Source of the DNA: Monarcha castaneiventris obscurior
Lineage: Eukaryota > Chordata > Aves > Passeriformes > Monarchidae
DNA length: 64,000 nucleotides
Reading direction: 5' to 3'
Assembly (NCBI GenBank): GCA_026261815.1
Contig: JAMPIT010000174.1
Span: 1,674,001 to 1,738,000 of the forward strand
Under the pieces are notes generated by a model that worked only from the letters and a program-made list of their open reading frames with translations, was not told the origin of the DNA and searched no databases. Shown one piece after another: positions 10,561 to 25,005 of the stretch; the first letter of the stretch is position 1, and the number at the start of each line of letters is the position of its first letter. A program made the translations under genes and the position numbers.

Positions 10561-13500
10561 CACTCTGCCATTTTCACTGTCAGTTGATTATCTGCTTGTA
10601 TTTTCTGGCTGTGTTAATGCAGTCTCTTAGCACTGTTATCATAGAATCCCTACAGGTTGATATCTCGCAGTTCTGGATGGATCTTCTTGTGTTTACTTGC
10701 TTTCTTTGTCACCCTCTTCACTTAATCAAGGGAAAGCACCCATACCGCATCATCCACTTTGCTTGTTTTCTTTCCTTGTAGATGCAGAAGACCTTGAAAG
10801 CCTGAATATGCTTTCTCCCCTGTAAAAATTCGTAACAACCAAAAACTGCTTGTAATAGATCCTTTTATTAAATCATCATTATTAATTGTCAGCGTATGTT
10901 TCTGGAACAAAGACTGGCAGTTTGGCACAGTCCACCATGATTATTGAATACACCTGTTTATTAACCAATTAAGTAATGGGCTAGTATGCCAGTGGCATAT
11001 GAAATTAGGGTATTATTACTAACTGGAAGATGTCAGACAAAATTGCTTCTGCTACCTGAAGACAATGCAATGAGACATCTTCCTGAATACCAGGTGGAGT
11101 TTGTGGTCTTATTTTATTTTCCTCCTTAAGTACAATACTCAAAGTAATGTCTGATAAATTTCTGCCAGAAATTCCCTGAAGTGACTGTCTTGAATACTGT
11201 GCACAGAATGAATCAACTATGATGGAAGCAGAAGATTTATTTAACTATTTTCCCCTTTATTTTACTTCTCTTTCCCCTCATTTTTCTCTTCTCTATCTCT
11301 GTTTTGTTTATCTCTTATGTCAAGTAAAGATGCATTTGAGCTATCTAGGGTTCTCATTGAAAGTGATGCAAGAGGTTTTCAGAACAGCCACTGTGTGTAT
11401 CCTCTGTTATCATTCTTGGAGATGACTGAACACTTTTATTGGAAACATCAAAATCAATCATCTTTAAGCAGATACCTGGCATGAAAAACTGCAGAAAAAA
11501 CAATTAAAGTTTAATAAATTCCAATAATGATACACATTTTGATTGTGAAGAATGTGCCTGCCAGGGATGCTGGGTTTTTACCTACACACCAAATATTGTC
11601 TATATACACTGCTACCGGTGGTAGGTCGATTACCACTTGAGTACTCCCAGCCTGGGTCCAGGCGTAGCATTCAAACCTCAGCTTGCATTGTATGCTAACT
11701 TTCCTAATTACATGATGAATGCATTTTCATATTTGCAATCTGCCCTACTGCTATAAACAACACAAACATTTCTTTATTCTAGAGGGGGTGGTTCAGGCAG
11801 GGCTGCTGTGGAATTGTGATTGCCAACTGCAGGGATGCACAGGAAAAGAACAACGACTTTCCCTCACTACCACCCCCTCCAACATGTTTTATTTATATCT
11901 CTTCCTTTCCAGCTGGCATCCACACTGGCAACTCTGGGATCTCTGACCCTGAACTAAACTGCTGAAGGGCTGATCAGGAGACTTGGCAGGTACTTGGTGA
12001 AGCTGAACTGCTCAGCAAATACTCTAATTTTACTGAATCTATGACATTTAAGAGAAGTTTGAAAGGGATGTTTCTGGAAATTTATCAGTTCTATAAGAAG
12101 CATGTTTTTAGATTTCCAAAAGAACTGTCCTATCATGTGATTTTTTTTCCCTGTAATTGTGGGGTTTGCTGTGTTGTGAGGGTTGACTGATGATTTTTGA
12201 GCTTTTGAGGCAGCCAGTTTGGATGAAGAGTCCAGCCACACCTACACAAACAAAGCTAATTTGCAAATAGAAAAGCAGTATATGTAAGCTGAGCAAGGAA
12301 ACGTAAGCCTTCACTTTGGAAAATGAATGGAAAGTTGGATTCCTAGTCATGGGGGAGGGAAACAAAAAGCATTACTCTCTAGGTGAAAACCCCTGGCGCT
12401 CGAAATCACGTAAGGTCAAGGTTTAACAGGAAAATAAACAATATTTGGAGAGATGGATGAACATATTTTAAAGTGCATTTAAACTATCCATCAGAAATGC
12501 ATAGAAATTGGCATATTGCCACAGAATATGTAAATGCTAGTGAATTTTCATTTTGACAGGGCTTTCAACAAGCATCATGACAAAGCATCTAGACAACTTT
12601 ACTTTCTTCTATACAAGGTTGGGAATTTTTCACCTCGTTGACTGAAAATCCCAGGATATCAACTACAGGAGACCTTGGTTATTTGTTTTTTCAATAATTG
12701 CTCAGGGTGACCAGATATCTGAGATGTCTGGAGTTTTTTGGATCTCCAGCTTTAATGCAACCTGCCAAGCGGTGGATCCAACTCTGTGTGGACAATTCAT
12801 AAATAATTTTGGTAACCAGTGTGATATTTTTGATAAAGAAGGACATATGCCAGTAAAAAATCATATGGGATTCTGGACAAGGATACTTCATCCTCTAAAG
12901 CAGGAGTTCTCACAGGATACTTGTCACACTTGAACCACAGTCATTGATTTAAATTAAGTATGTTCCTTGGGCAATGTTCACCTCTTCTACAAGAGATGAT
13001 TAATTCCACATGGAGGAAACACTTTTGTTTCTCTGGCCTGAATTATTTGGCTTTTTTGCTCTCTACAAAACTACCACCAGGAAAGAGATACAACTGCTGA
13101 ATATAATTGTAATTAATTTTTTTTTCTATTTAGTCTTGTCCATTATAAGCAGGGAACTAAGATTTTTCATAACATGAAGGAGCCAGTATATAGGCTAACA
13201 AGAAAATATGCTGGTGTTGGTCAACAATTTTATGACACTGAGGCATGAAGCATCTTTCTGGTTTCTTTTTCAGAAATTTGACTTCAGAATTCTTTTAGGG
13301 TAATGCAAAACATTCGAGCCCCTTTGTGATCCTGCATCGTAAGTCCTAGGACTCTGGATTGTAGAAAAACTCTCTAATAAGAAATCTCCCTACTTTCGTT
13401 GGAAAGCTTTTCTATTTCAATATTTCCAAATAAATTTTTAAAAAATTGGGATTTTAATTCATGTAAATACTTTAGTTTTATGAACACTACCAATTAGTTT

Positions 13501-15146
13501 ATTCATTTTATTTTTAGGAAGTCAGTATCTTTAAAGACATGGACAGCTCTTAACTTTTATATTATAAATATAGCAAAGACTTGAAGCTTTGCTCCATACT
13601 TAAAATGAATGAAGAATATAAAGATATGGGGTTTTTTTTTGTTTATACTATTTTTTTCAGTCCATTTGTATTCTTTAGCATCTTTTCAATGCACTCAAAA
13701 GGATATGTTCAACCTCTGTCAGCAGCCATGGCCTATTTTATGTTCTAAAAAGTCTTGCCAGAATGGCCCCCTCAAGCAACAAATGGCCCAATTTATTTAT
13801 GACAGTGCCAAAAAAACTATTTCCAGGATGTTCATAGGTCAAGAGCTCCTCTGAAATAGAGAATGCCTTAAAGACCTATTGCACTGTTTATTATTTCGTG
13901 TGTGTATGTTGCACTCATGCCCCGAGGACACAATCAAAATCCAGGAAGCTGAGGGAGATTGAAAGAATTATGACCTTGCTTGCATTTTGAGACTCTCCTC
14001 ATAGATTTATTCATCTGTGTAGTCATCCCCCTCCTCTAAGTCATCAGCTTACTCTTCAAACAATTTTCTTTTGAAAAATCTCCTTTCATTAGCCTCCTAT
14101 TTCCATTTTTTACTTGACAGCTGTCTTGACACCCCTATTTACCATCATGGTTGCATCCAGTAAAAGGATGCTTAAAATGGATGATTCATGATTTGTCTTT
14201 TTATATTCCTTCTTCTTTTATCTGCACACAGAATTGTATATTATGTGAATTAAGTATCCCAACAACTTCTTGGTGTTTTAAGAAAGATTTCAAGATCACT
14301 TTTTGCAGGTGGTCTTTGGGAAGGGAGGTACTGCTCTGAGTACAGAGCTGCAAGTCATTTAGGGAATTAGAGCAGTGTTCAACAGCCCTGATGAGAAAGC
14401 CCATCAGGTCAACTGCTTGTAATAAGTTCCACCTCATTCTGTTTCTTTGTTTACCCATCTCCTTCCTAGTCCTCCCAAAAGTTCCTTCTGATTTGGCCTT
14501 TCCTTCAGTCATGCAGTTAAATCATTCTGGGTGACTAAAACCTGCCTTCCTGCACTGAGACTTTATATGGGGAAAGTAGAGAATTCGAGAGCAAAGCACT
14601 GGCTATAAGAGTATAAGAAGGAGCTAGTGCTAGTGAATTTTTCAGGTTGTATTTTTTGTAGGAAATATAAATTTCCTCCTTTTTTTTTTTTTAAACAAAT
14701 CCATAGAAATCACAGTACCTATACTGTAACAATTCAATAATGTGGAAAAAGCCTATTTATGAATAGGTAATACTTGCCAGTGTTTGTGAGATATGACAGT
14801 ACTTCTACTTGCTTAGATAGCCCAAATTTGTAAAATAAGATATATAACAATGAATATAGGATGAATTTGTCATGCTTGTTCTTATTGATAAACACATTGC
14901 AAGGAATACTGTAACAAAAACAGACTTGTAGGTTCTATAGTGGAACAAAGTATATGTGAAATTGTTCAGGACTCCAGAATTCACATGACCGTTTCCTGCT
15001 TTTGAGGAGGAAAGATGGGTCTGAAGGGACTACAGGATGAAGGGAAATATTTGATATAATTTTGTGGAGTTAGAATACTGATTGGGCAATAAGAATTAAT
15101 CTATATTTGTTCTGGTTTAGGGATAAGTTTTGCAGGGGTTAGCTAA
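10561..15146. other. Non-coding DNA, no gene seen
   Basis: AT-rich sequence with several good-looking acceptors (for example near 10781 and 13273) that lead only into very short or stop-containing frames. A T-run lies near 14680. No repeat family was recognised. Confidence 0.5.
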
Positions 15147-15347
15147 GTAACCAAGGGGTGTGGGCTGCCTATAGGTGCCATGCCATACCTGACAGCCTTC
15201 AGCTGACATCCTGGACATCTGGGGAGTCTCAGATGATGCTAAACACCAAAGGTTATACAGAGATGAATGTCAGATCTAGTCCATATAGTGAGCAGTGTGC
15301 TAGCCGGTGAACATGTATCGTGTTAAGGCGAACAAAAGGCTTTTTCC
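15147..15347 (+). repeat. 201-bp direct duplication, copy A
   Basis: This block recurs at 18331-18531 in the same orientation, 3184 bases downstream. By eye the only difference is A at 15171 against G at 18355. Identity starts at 'gtaaccaagggg' and stops abruptly after 'ggctttttcc'. Copy A lacks the LTR-like sequence that follows copy B, so it looks like an isolated piece of a U3-like region. High identity at neutral sites implies a recent copy, gene conversion, or an assembly error. Confidence 0.9.
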
Positions 15348-18330
15348 TCTGTTCATTTCTTCTTTGTGCACTCTGTGGAAATGACTGTTATCCTTCAATT
15401 TATTTTTTCCTAGTGTAAAATTTTGTAATACTATCTTTTTCTGTCCGCTTGGTCAGACAGGGGTCCAATTACTCATTGTGGCTGGAATTTGTATTTCTGA
15501 AGTTTGATTCACTTCAAGTCTTTTTACGCTTAGATTCTGAGTTGGCATAAGCAGGATGACAAATGAGACTGCAGAGCACTGAGACCAGCAGAGTTTTCAG
15601 CATCTGCATGCAATAATGTAATTTGACTGACTTGTATGGGCCTGAGCCCAAAAACTACAGAAAGGAGTCATTTAGGCTGTATTAGCTGACATGTGGAAGA
15701 TGTTCCTACTATAAAAGTTATGTCGATTACAATAGGCAATCCTTTTCAGAAAAGCAGATAGGCTTGTCTCAGTTTTGTGCCTTAGCTTCTGTTCCTCTAG
15801 CCAGTTTCCATCCCACTGTTTGTTAAACAGCTCGTACATCTTTAATAATCGCTAATCACATAAAATTGGTTAAGAAAAATATCCAAAATTCTATTCATCT
15901 GTACTGCATGGAGGTTTGGTTCGTAAGCCTCTGAAGACAGAGAGAGAGAAAAAGCATACAAAGTGTACTGTATCTTCAGTACAATTCAGGTTACTACACA
16001 GAACCTCCTACTCACCACACTTCAGTGAGTCACGCATGCTAGGCATAATGATTCCTCTATTTTTTTAATGTGCTCTGATGCTAATTTTCTCATTTACAAT
16101 TATAAATGTTACATTCACGTTAAAAAATTTAACAAAATCAAATTTCCAAAAATATATAATGTAACTGAAGAATTTTGACTCATTCTCAAATTTTTTTTTG
16201 TACATGATTGTAGCTATATTACATTAACTTTGTTCAGTATGTGCCATGATAAATTATTGGGAAAGATGCTATTAACTATATTTTTCAAAGCTCTTTCTCT
16301 GTGATTAGGTTTTATATTACTAAATTTGAATTAAAGATTGATCATAGAACTGTCGAATGAAACTTTTACTGAAATCTCGACTGAAAAAGATTCCTCTTCG
16401 ATTACACCTCATTATTCTTCTTTTCCCCCTGCTTTGGAGTTACATAACAGATTTCTTTCTGCCCTTTTTGATGTACTGTTCTTTCTTAATATTCCAGGAA
16501 AATGAGATTATGAGTTCACTTGAATCCAAAGACCGATTTCCATGTTAAAATGAAACCAGAGAGCTATATACCATACACTGCTTTCAATTATTTGCAGTGA
16601 TGTACAGAGATGTAGCTCTATAGTTAAAAAAGCCCCCAACTCCATGAGCCAGAAGGAGCTTTTAGGTGATTTTTATGACCTGGATAAATGTCCACCTACA
16701 AAATTAGGTGGATATGGGTCAGGTAAGGTGTTGACAAAGGCAGTAGTATGCAAGCAGAAGGCTGAGTGTTTTCTTGATTGTCTTTGAAGGATGATAAAAT
16801 TCTGTCTGGGTAAATGGAAGTTTTGCCCTGTTGTGTCTGAACAGTCTTCCTAATTATTACAGAATTTCAATTCAAAATATTACAATAGTGTAATAGAATG
16901 TAATAGTTTAGCAAACATTGAGATACTTTGTTTTTTTGCAGTTCAAATTTTCAAAGAGGGTCTAGTTATCACATGCAGTGAAATGGTGTTCAAAGGTGCC
17001 CATGGTTCCTGTAGCAGGAAGGTAGCACTAAGATTATTAGAGTATTCCGTCCTCATGGTATGAAACCTCACAGGGAAACAGACATTCTGAGATGTTTGAA
17101 GTTATACAGCAAGTGATCCTTAGTTGCAGACTTGACTAAAATTAATGAGAAAGTTTATTTTCTCTTTGGAGAAGGCCTGAACTTGCTTTGCCTATGGCCA
17201 ATTCAAGATGATAAAAACAAGTTCTGGTCTGAAGGGCCTGTGCTTGATCTGCTGTGATAAGCCCTGATGTGTGTATGGCAGTGTTTGCTTTGGAGTTTGT
17301 AAACTTCCTGCTGTGATGAAGTGAAAGCAAAGCAAGCACAGGTCTAGGCACCAGACTGTAGATTTACAGTGCATTATGTAAGGCTAAGGCTCAAATAGAC
17401 TCAAATAGTCCCTTAACCTGGAGGTGAGACTTTTGGAGATAAGGGGTTTCCCTTATTCAGACAGATATGGGAGATAAGTAATACAAGCTAAATTAGAGAA
17501 AACTAAACACCATGATATATCCTAAGGAGAATTCTGCAATAACTCCTTTTTTTCAGAGAATATTTGCACTCAGAAAAGACTCTTTGGGTGAGCCTACATA
17601 ACTCATAAATCAAGCATTATGTTTTCTGGTGCCTTTTTCAGAGTCTTCATGGTAATAGCACCCAATGTGTTCTGCTGCTTGTTTTCCCTAACAAGACTTT
17701 CTGCTGTTTCTGGTCAGTAAATTGTTTGTACTGAGGTTCTCAGTTGCCCCACAACACAGGCTAAGTCAATACTGGTAATGATTCATTCTGAAATAATGCT
17801 AGGTCTCTTGGACATGGACTCACCACTTTTGTCTACCTGAAAATTGTTTCTTTTACTCTCAGAAAGTTGTGTTATTATCCACTGTACTCAGTAGAGAATA
17901 AGTTTTTAAAATATATTAAACCATTCAAGTAAGATTAATGGATTTATGGAAGTATCTATGCCTTTCTGTTTTCTGGAGAGGAAATTTAACAACTAGCTTA
18001 GATTAGAAGCTGAAGGCAGGCTTCAACTGGCTAAACATATGTATTTGTGCAATTTCTTGCCTAGAGTATTTCAGATGTCTGCAAAGCTGGTGAATATGAT
18101 TGGTGGTGTAAATAGAATCCAGAAGGAGCTAGAAATTGCTTGAACAACTCAAACAGCATTAGATATCCGTCTTAAGACAGACTGAGACACTAAATTTACA
18201 TGTGTACAGGAAGGTAACTGCATGTGAGCCAGCTGCTTAAGTTTCTGCTATAATCAATGAGAGTGCAACTCAGCTGCCTAACAGAGGTACCTGAGGAGCC
18301 CCAGGGTACACAGCATAATCTCTAACTGCT
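15348..18330. other. AT-rich DNA between the two duplicated blocks
   Basis: If the duplicated blocks were two LTRs of one provirus, this interval should hold gag-pol-env remnants. I see none: only short frames and host-like AT-rich sequence, including a GA-rich run near 15939 and weak exon-like signals near 17556. The provirus reading is therefore not supported by what lies between. Confidence 0.5.
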
Positions 18331-18815
18331 GTAACCAAGGGGTGTGGGCTGCCTGTAGGTGCCATGCCATACCTGACAGCCTTCAGCTGACATCCTGGAC
18401 ATCTGGGGAGTCTCAGATGATGCTAAACACCAAAGGTTATACAGAGATGAATGTCAGATCTAGTCCATATAGTGAGCAGTGTGCTAGCCGGTGAACATGT
18501 ATCGTGTTAAGGCGAACAAAAGGCTTTTTCCCAGCGTGCATGGTTCTGTTAAATTAATCTATTCCAGTTTGAATTCCCCGGCTGGCTGTCAGCCTCTATC
18601 CTTTGTCACTCCCCCATTGGTCCTCGTTCCTTGGTCCCACCTTTTCCCTGTACTCGGATAAAATTGGGACCCTCGGGAACGTGTTCGTATTTGCCTCTGC
18701 ACCTTGCGACAGTGAAGATGAATAAATCCTGCCAGAATGCAAGCAGATACCCTTCCTGCCTCTTTGTCACTGACTGTAATAGTGAACCTGCCCAGGCACC
18801 TGCAGGGGCACATGG
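18331..18815 (+). mobile_element. LTR-like element, probable endogenous retrovirus remnant
   Basis: The first 201 bases are copy B of the duplication. Downstream, the order of signals fits a retroviral U3-R-U5: an inverted CCAAT box (attgg, 18616-18620), a TATA-like gataaaatt at 18657-18665, and a polyadenylation signal aataaa at 18721-18726. A GC-richer composition sets it off from the AT-rich flanks. I could not identify clear TG...CA ends or a target-site duplication, and no internal viral genes lie next to it, so a solo or truncated LTR is the simplest reading. Family not identified. Confidence 0.45.
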
Positions 18816-21800
18816 GACCCCACGGAGCCAGGCAGGGACGGTGTTAGAGCAGAAGTGAGAAAGTTACTCATCTCACCCTGGAATCCACTTTTGACAATCT
18901 CAGTAGCTCTCTGACTGGATTAGGAAAGACCATAACTTAGTTAAGACACTGAATGTACACCTGGTTGCATGTCTGACTTTGGAGCTGAAGTCCACCCACA
19001 GCTGATGGAGTTCTGGAGTAAGGTGAGATGAATCCTTTTCCCATCAACCATGACAAGAATGCATGACAGGCAATTCTCCCACCCTCGCATTAGCACCGTC
19101 ATCCTCAGTTTGAAGAGGCTTGTCAGGCTGTTAGCAACAAGCTGTTTATTTAAAATGTCAGTTATGTAACTTATGACTATTTAAATAGTTTTTTCTTTAT
19201 ATTACAGTAATCTAGCATTATTTAAGAATTACTCTCACTTCCCACTTTATCCACTCTGAACTTTATGCAGTCCTGATTTTTGCTAAGACATCAGTGAATA
19301 CAATAATTTATGCAGTCTGAATTTTCAGTAACTGTCTTTTCCTTCAGTTTCTGGTTTTTTGGGGTTGTTTATTTTTGTGGGAAAATACAATGTTTGGCAA
19401 AAACAGATCACTTGGAATAATGCTATTGGCTGTGCAACTTTGGAGAGAAATTTTTCTGCAATGTTCTCTGTGTGAAAGAGCCTGTGCATCCCTTAAACAC
19501 ATTATTTCATAGATGAAAAGCTAGCAGACTAGATGACAACAGTCCTCCCCAGTCTGTCAGGTATTGAACTTTACATTGGATCAATTCCAAAGAGTAAAAT
19601 CATGTGAAGTATAGCACTAGCACAAATCAATGGTACAATTCAGTTCATCTAAACACTAGTTAGATCCTATAGCCACACTGAGAAAACAACTTTCATTAGA
19701 GTTGCTGGCATAAGAATTGTCATTGCTATCAGCTTAGATGTAAATTCAATGAGTTAATTCAGAATTTTATGAACATAAGTGGAGAGAATATGTGCTCTTG
19801 ATATGTGGGCAGTTTACTTACAACAGTGATAAACTCAAAGGTGGAGCAGTAACATGATCAAGCAAATGAATTCTCTTTAAGACGAAAACTGCTTATCCTT
19901 AGTTATGCCCCCATTCTTGCTCAGAAGTGTATCTTTAAAAGTAATTTCTGATTTATTCAGGTTGCTGAAATTCAACATATGTGTACACAAAAACAGAGTG
20001 CAGGTAAAAAATACAGAACAGATTTAGCTACACAGGGGCACAGAAGGAAGCAAGGACTTGACTGTTTAAATTTATACGTCTATTTACATGATACGGATCT
20101 TCCAGAAGTGTATTCCTGTCTTCTCTGAAGAAAGGATGTGTAAGATGCAAGCAGCTTTCTTGGTTCCTTGATCTACACAACTGTGGCAGGATTGATGTAT
20201 GTGATTGGCAGTAGCAAATGAGACCCAAAAGCAAGTGGGAAGTGGATTAAATTGTGGCTTCTTAATTTCTTTCCTAAGGCACTGATGGACGAATGCAGCC
20301 ATATGACACTGTACTGTACTTCACTGATAAAAACTAGCTCCTAAAACATAGCAGATTTATTTTTACAAACATATTTCCACCTGTATTTTTGCATATTGGT
20401 CTTCAAAATCCACTGCAGTGTGTGCAATTGTATTTGGTAAAAAGACGATATTCTGTAAAAAGGCATTTAATGTATGTATAAAATAGAAATATGGGAATAT
20501 ATTTTGTAGTCATGTTGAACCTGTCAAAAGGCTTGAATGATACCAGAATGTCAAAGGCAGTAAAAGGCCCATACTGTTAATGGAGGTAAACTGTGCTACT
20601 ATTATCTCTGGACACAAACATCTTTCTATAAATTTCCTATCATTTGTACACACAGACATAAATTGGACTCTCCCATTGTAACAGCTGTGAAGAAAAGTTC
20701 TTTTATATTTCATTCTGAAATTTCTTAATTATTGTGCTCGCTTAGACCTGTCTATGAAAGCTTACCCTGCTTGTAACTGTTGTGTTCTGCTTCTTCTGTA
20801 CACTTTTGTGCCAGTTTGGAGAAATTTGGGGGAAACTATCCTCTGATAGAAGGCAGGTTACAACCACCCCTCCCCCACCAGGTTCGGGAAGAAAGAAATT
20901 TTCCTCAGAGGAAAATGAAAGAGAGAAGAACTATTTATTTAACAAACACACAGGAAAAGGATAATAATGCTAAATAATGAAACCTCTTGCTGTGGAGAGA
21001 AACCTGGGAAGATTTCAGAGTCCTTCTGTAGGTGTGGTATCTGTTTCTGAAATTACTGTGCTCTTCCAAGGTTGCTTTGTATGTGGAGAAAACCTGAAAA
21101 CTGTACAGGCAAAAAAAGATTAATATTTTGCATGCTAGTACTACAGAATCTGAAATTTTGCTCTTTCTTGCCTTCACAATACAAATTTGCCAGATTTTAA
21201 GGGTAACTATTATGGTGCTCAAAAAACAAGAAATGAGGGAGAAGTAACATGATTTAATTTAGGAAAGCTGAGATAACAATGGAACCATTTTCAGTCGAAG
21301 ATGAAAGAAGAATATGAGCTACAGGTCAAGGAATGAAAGAGGTTTTAACCAACAAAGAGAAAATCATCAGGGAAATCACAGTTACTTAAAGCTCTTAAAC
21401 CTCAGTTTAGTCAAGAAGCATCCAGAGGACAAATGTTTATATAGTTGCTCTTTGCAGCCACGTTACACTCCTGTATATATGAGTGATAGATTGTATTTCT
21501 ACTACAATATTTGCCTTTTCATGTGTTACCCTTCCTGACCTGTTTAAATAAAAAACCACCAAAAATGTAGGGGAAAAGAAAGAAGGAATAATCAAAATGG
21601 TTTCTTTCCTGACTAGCAGCATGGAAAAAATCTTTTTTCCTTTTTTTTTGTCTCTCCTAGGTTTTCTCTTGTCCATTAAGGGAGCAATATTCTAAAAACC
21701 CTCTTGAGATACTTATAAGGCATTATTGTTATTTATTGGACTGCTGGTCCTTCTTAAGGCTGCTGTTGCTTCTGCTTTCTTTGACTTTTTAAGGTCTTAA

Positions 21801-24800
21801 TATGCTCTATCATCTGTGAAACTTGTAACAGTAGATCAGATTCAAAACCTGTTTGATGCTATGACTGAAGGCACTGTGTGTGTGGATGGAGATACTAATT
21901 GAGAATATTGTTTATGAACATTAGTGCCTGCTGTAATCACAGAGACAAAAATCTCTGTGGCAATCTCAGCCTCTGCCAGTCTCTGTGCACTAACTGGTTT
22001 TGGCAGAGACCTAGACCACTGCCTTTTCATTACACTCCTAATCATACAACACTGCACATCAGTTTTGAAGAATTGAAAAGTGGTTTTAGGAGGCAGCAAA
22101 AACCAGGAAGTAGTGTGTCACCTTTCTCGGTGACCAAAATTTCCATAAAATCTTTTGCTTTCAAGTGACAGTTTATGTTATGAAATTCTGTAAAGCCTAA
22201 AAAGACTCAACATACCCTGAATGGTGCATGTGGCTGCCGACATAGAGCAGTAATAAAAGCAACTCAGTAATCTGAAGTCAGTGCATTTATGCCCGTTAAC
22301 TGAAATAAAGCATTACTTATTGATTACTGAGGACAGTGAATGTCTGCTTGTGGTCCCTTACTTCCTGTGACATCCAGAGATAAACATTAAGGTTTTTCAT
22401 CAAATTGATTTCTACGTAAATGCAAACTTTCTCTTTCCCCTCCCTGTCTCCCAGTACTGCTGAAGTGCTCTTGTACATTCAGAGGTTTCAGGAATTACTT
22501 TTCTGTATGCCTAATTTGGGCTCCTGTTTTTGAGAAAACTTGACAAAGGAATGGCTTGCTGGTCTGAGCTCTGGCCTGCATTTGCTAGAAGCATACTTTC
22601 TGCAGTCATCACATCTTTCCAATACACATGAACTTGCTGTTAATGTGAAGAAGAGGGACAAATTACTCATCACAGAAGAAACAAGCACAAGTGGGCCCCA
22701 GAAATGCTGGCTGCTATATTTAGCTTATAATACTAATATTGGAACGTCATAGTCGTGCCCTCTTCCCTAATGGCAGCCCTGTGAGATTCTATCTAGATTT
22801 TATGATCTTATATGGAAAGTAATTCAGCTCTTTGGGGAACTATGCTGTGTGCATACAAACAGTGAGACTACTTACGTCTGTTCTCTGTGTTATCAGTACC
22901 ATTAAAAAGTCACATCAGTTGGGAGGATATGCTGCTTTATAGTTTCTGCTTTTAATGTCTCTAAGGAAACAACTTTACTTATCCACACTTAACTGGGCTT
23001 GCCACATCCACAATTTACTCACAGACAGGGCAAGGAAAATAGTACATCAGAAATTCTGCTCTTTATGTAAATGTACCAGTAAATGTATCAGTATTTTTAG
23101 TCTTTATGTTTTTTAAGTTTGAGACTCTGATTTAGCAAAAGTCCTGCATTTATGTAGGTCTCCACAGGAGTGAGCTGGTATGGAGATACTGTGCCACAGG
23201 TCTTGTCAGCACTTTGAGGGGAATTTTACTGTTACTGAAGGCCAGAAGAACTAGAAAGAACTGTGTTTTGTTAAGAGAGACAATGAATAAGGGGGAAAAT
23301 GATGAAAGAGTCTAAGGCTAAAATATACATTAAAACCATTTGAGTTCTCTCCTTTCTTCTTCATTTCATAGAAAGACTCCTTGTGTTTATGGAATTTAAG
23401 GGGAGACATTTTTTTTTTAGAGTAGAAATTCATACCCATGACCAGATAAAGAGAATTATTATTTTCACCTGAATCTGCTTCTCCATGATTTATCAAGTGT
23501 CTTGAGGGACTACTTTTCAAAATGACAGCTTTTATCACACACTGCTAATTTTAGAGCTTTCAAATTTTTTTTAAGCTTAACATGTCAGGCCCAGCAGAAT
23601 CTGGATGTGCCCAGTATGTGAATGAGGTAGGGTTCATAACCACACTGAAGCCCCCACGGACATTTTTAGAATTGTACAGCACTTTGGATGACACTGTTGG
23701 GAGTTGGAGGAGTTGGACGGAACTGGAGCTCCCTTAGTGCTTCTGGCTTCCATGGTGCACTTCATCTTAGCAGCCTAAATTTCGTAAAGGCTAAGGAATC
23801 ACTATTTTGCTGAAGAGAAGAGGATTTACTAACCTGTGATTCTGTCTTTAGCAGTCGTGAGAAGTCTTATTTGAGAGAGATGTATCATGTCCCTTCACAA
23901 TGGGACATGAACTATGTCAGTTAAAACTTCTGGGTTCCTGACCTATTGGTCAGAGACATACTGGTCTTGAATTCTGGTAAGTTTTCTCTAAATATATTTA
24001 CCCAAAGCACTGTCTGACCAAACATTTCAAGGATTCCTTCCAGATGGAAGATGTAGATCTTATTGTACTCATGGAAGATGCAATTTCAACACAACCCAAG
24101 CAGGAAAGAATTTAGAAACAAATGGAGATTTTCTGACAATTTTTTTTCATGGAAGTTCAATTTATTTTAATAAATGTATAAGTGTATAAGCAAATAATTT
24201 ATTTTAATGAAAGGTATTCCTTTTTTTTTCAGGAAAAGATAATACTGTTTTCCAATATTTTAAAATATCAAAGAGTAATATATCACTTATTAATGTAGCC
24301 AAAGAGGAATTAACATAAAATTTTCTTCTATAGTAAGTAAAATGTCTTTGTTTCTGTCTAACACACAAGAGAAGTAGCGATAGTAACTATGCACTGAAAG
24401 TCATCTATCTTTTAAGCAAACGTTTCAAGATGATAATGGAATAAAGGTAGTGCAACAATTTATGTAGATTCCCTGGGCAGGGTTAATATGAAGCTTCCAT
24501 TTTAAGGGTTCATAGAAATATATCAGTAACATATGAAAGAATATTGTACAGGTAGAGATTACATCATAAGGCTTTACAGCTGCAACCTAGCTTGAGTGTG
24601 CATTTATAGGTACTATAAAACCTTAAAATTGCCTTTGTAGCATTTCATAATTCCTGTATTTAAAAGCATAAAGCTGACACAATATTAAAAATATGACTCA
24701 CAAACATATTTCTGAAAAAGGGTTAAATTGGTTTCATTTCTGAAATAATATGTACTATAGGCATTCAGTCCCCATATTGTATATTTTAATATGCTTATGA

Positions 24801-24983
24801 AAGCCTAGAGCTGAATGTAATTTAGTATGAATGATTATCTGTTAGAAAGTTCACTCATTATTAGCCGTTTCTCATTTGTTATTCCAGTCATACTGTCATG
24901 GAACCAAAAAATACTGCAATTCTTAGGTAAGTAGTCATTACAAGATTCATTTTCAGCATGTAAGGGGAAAGTATGTCCTATGG
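18816..24983. other. Non-coding DNA, no gene seen
   Basis: Mostly AT-rich. Short frames on both strands overlap one another and lack splice context. The moderately GC-richer segment at about 23580-23770 could be old repeat DNA but I cannot assign it. Confidence 0.5.
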
Positions 24984-25005
24984 GACAGTCACAGGACAGT
25001 CACAG
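24984..25005. repeat. 11-bp exact tandem duplication
   Basis: The unit gacagtcacag occurs twice in a row, at 24984-24994 and 24995-25005. It looks like a small replication-slippage event. Confidence 0.9.

Noticed and set aside
10782..10822. Very strong acceptor followed by a short acidic open frame ending near gtaaaa
   Set aside because: Only about 14 codons and a poor donor; decoy exons like this are frequent in vertebrate introns.
15147..18815. Complete provirus with two LTRs
   Set aside because: The interval between the two copies shows no viral genes, no primer-binding site and no polypurine tract that I can support, and copy A is only 201 bp.
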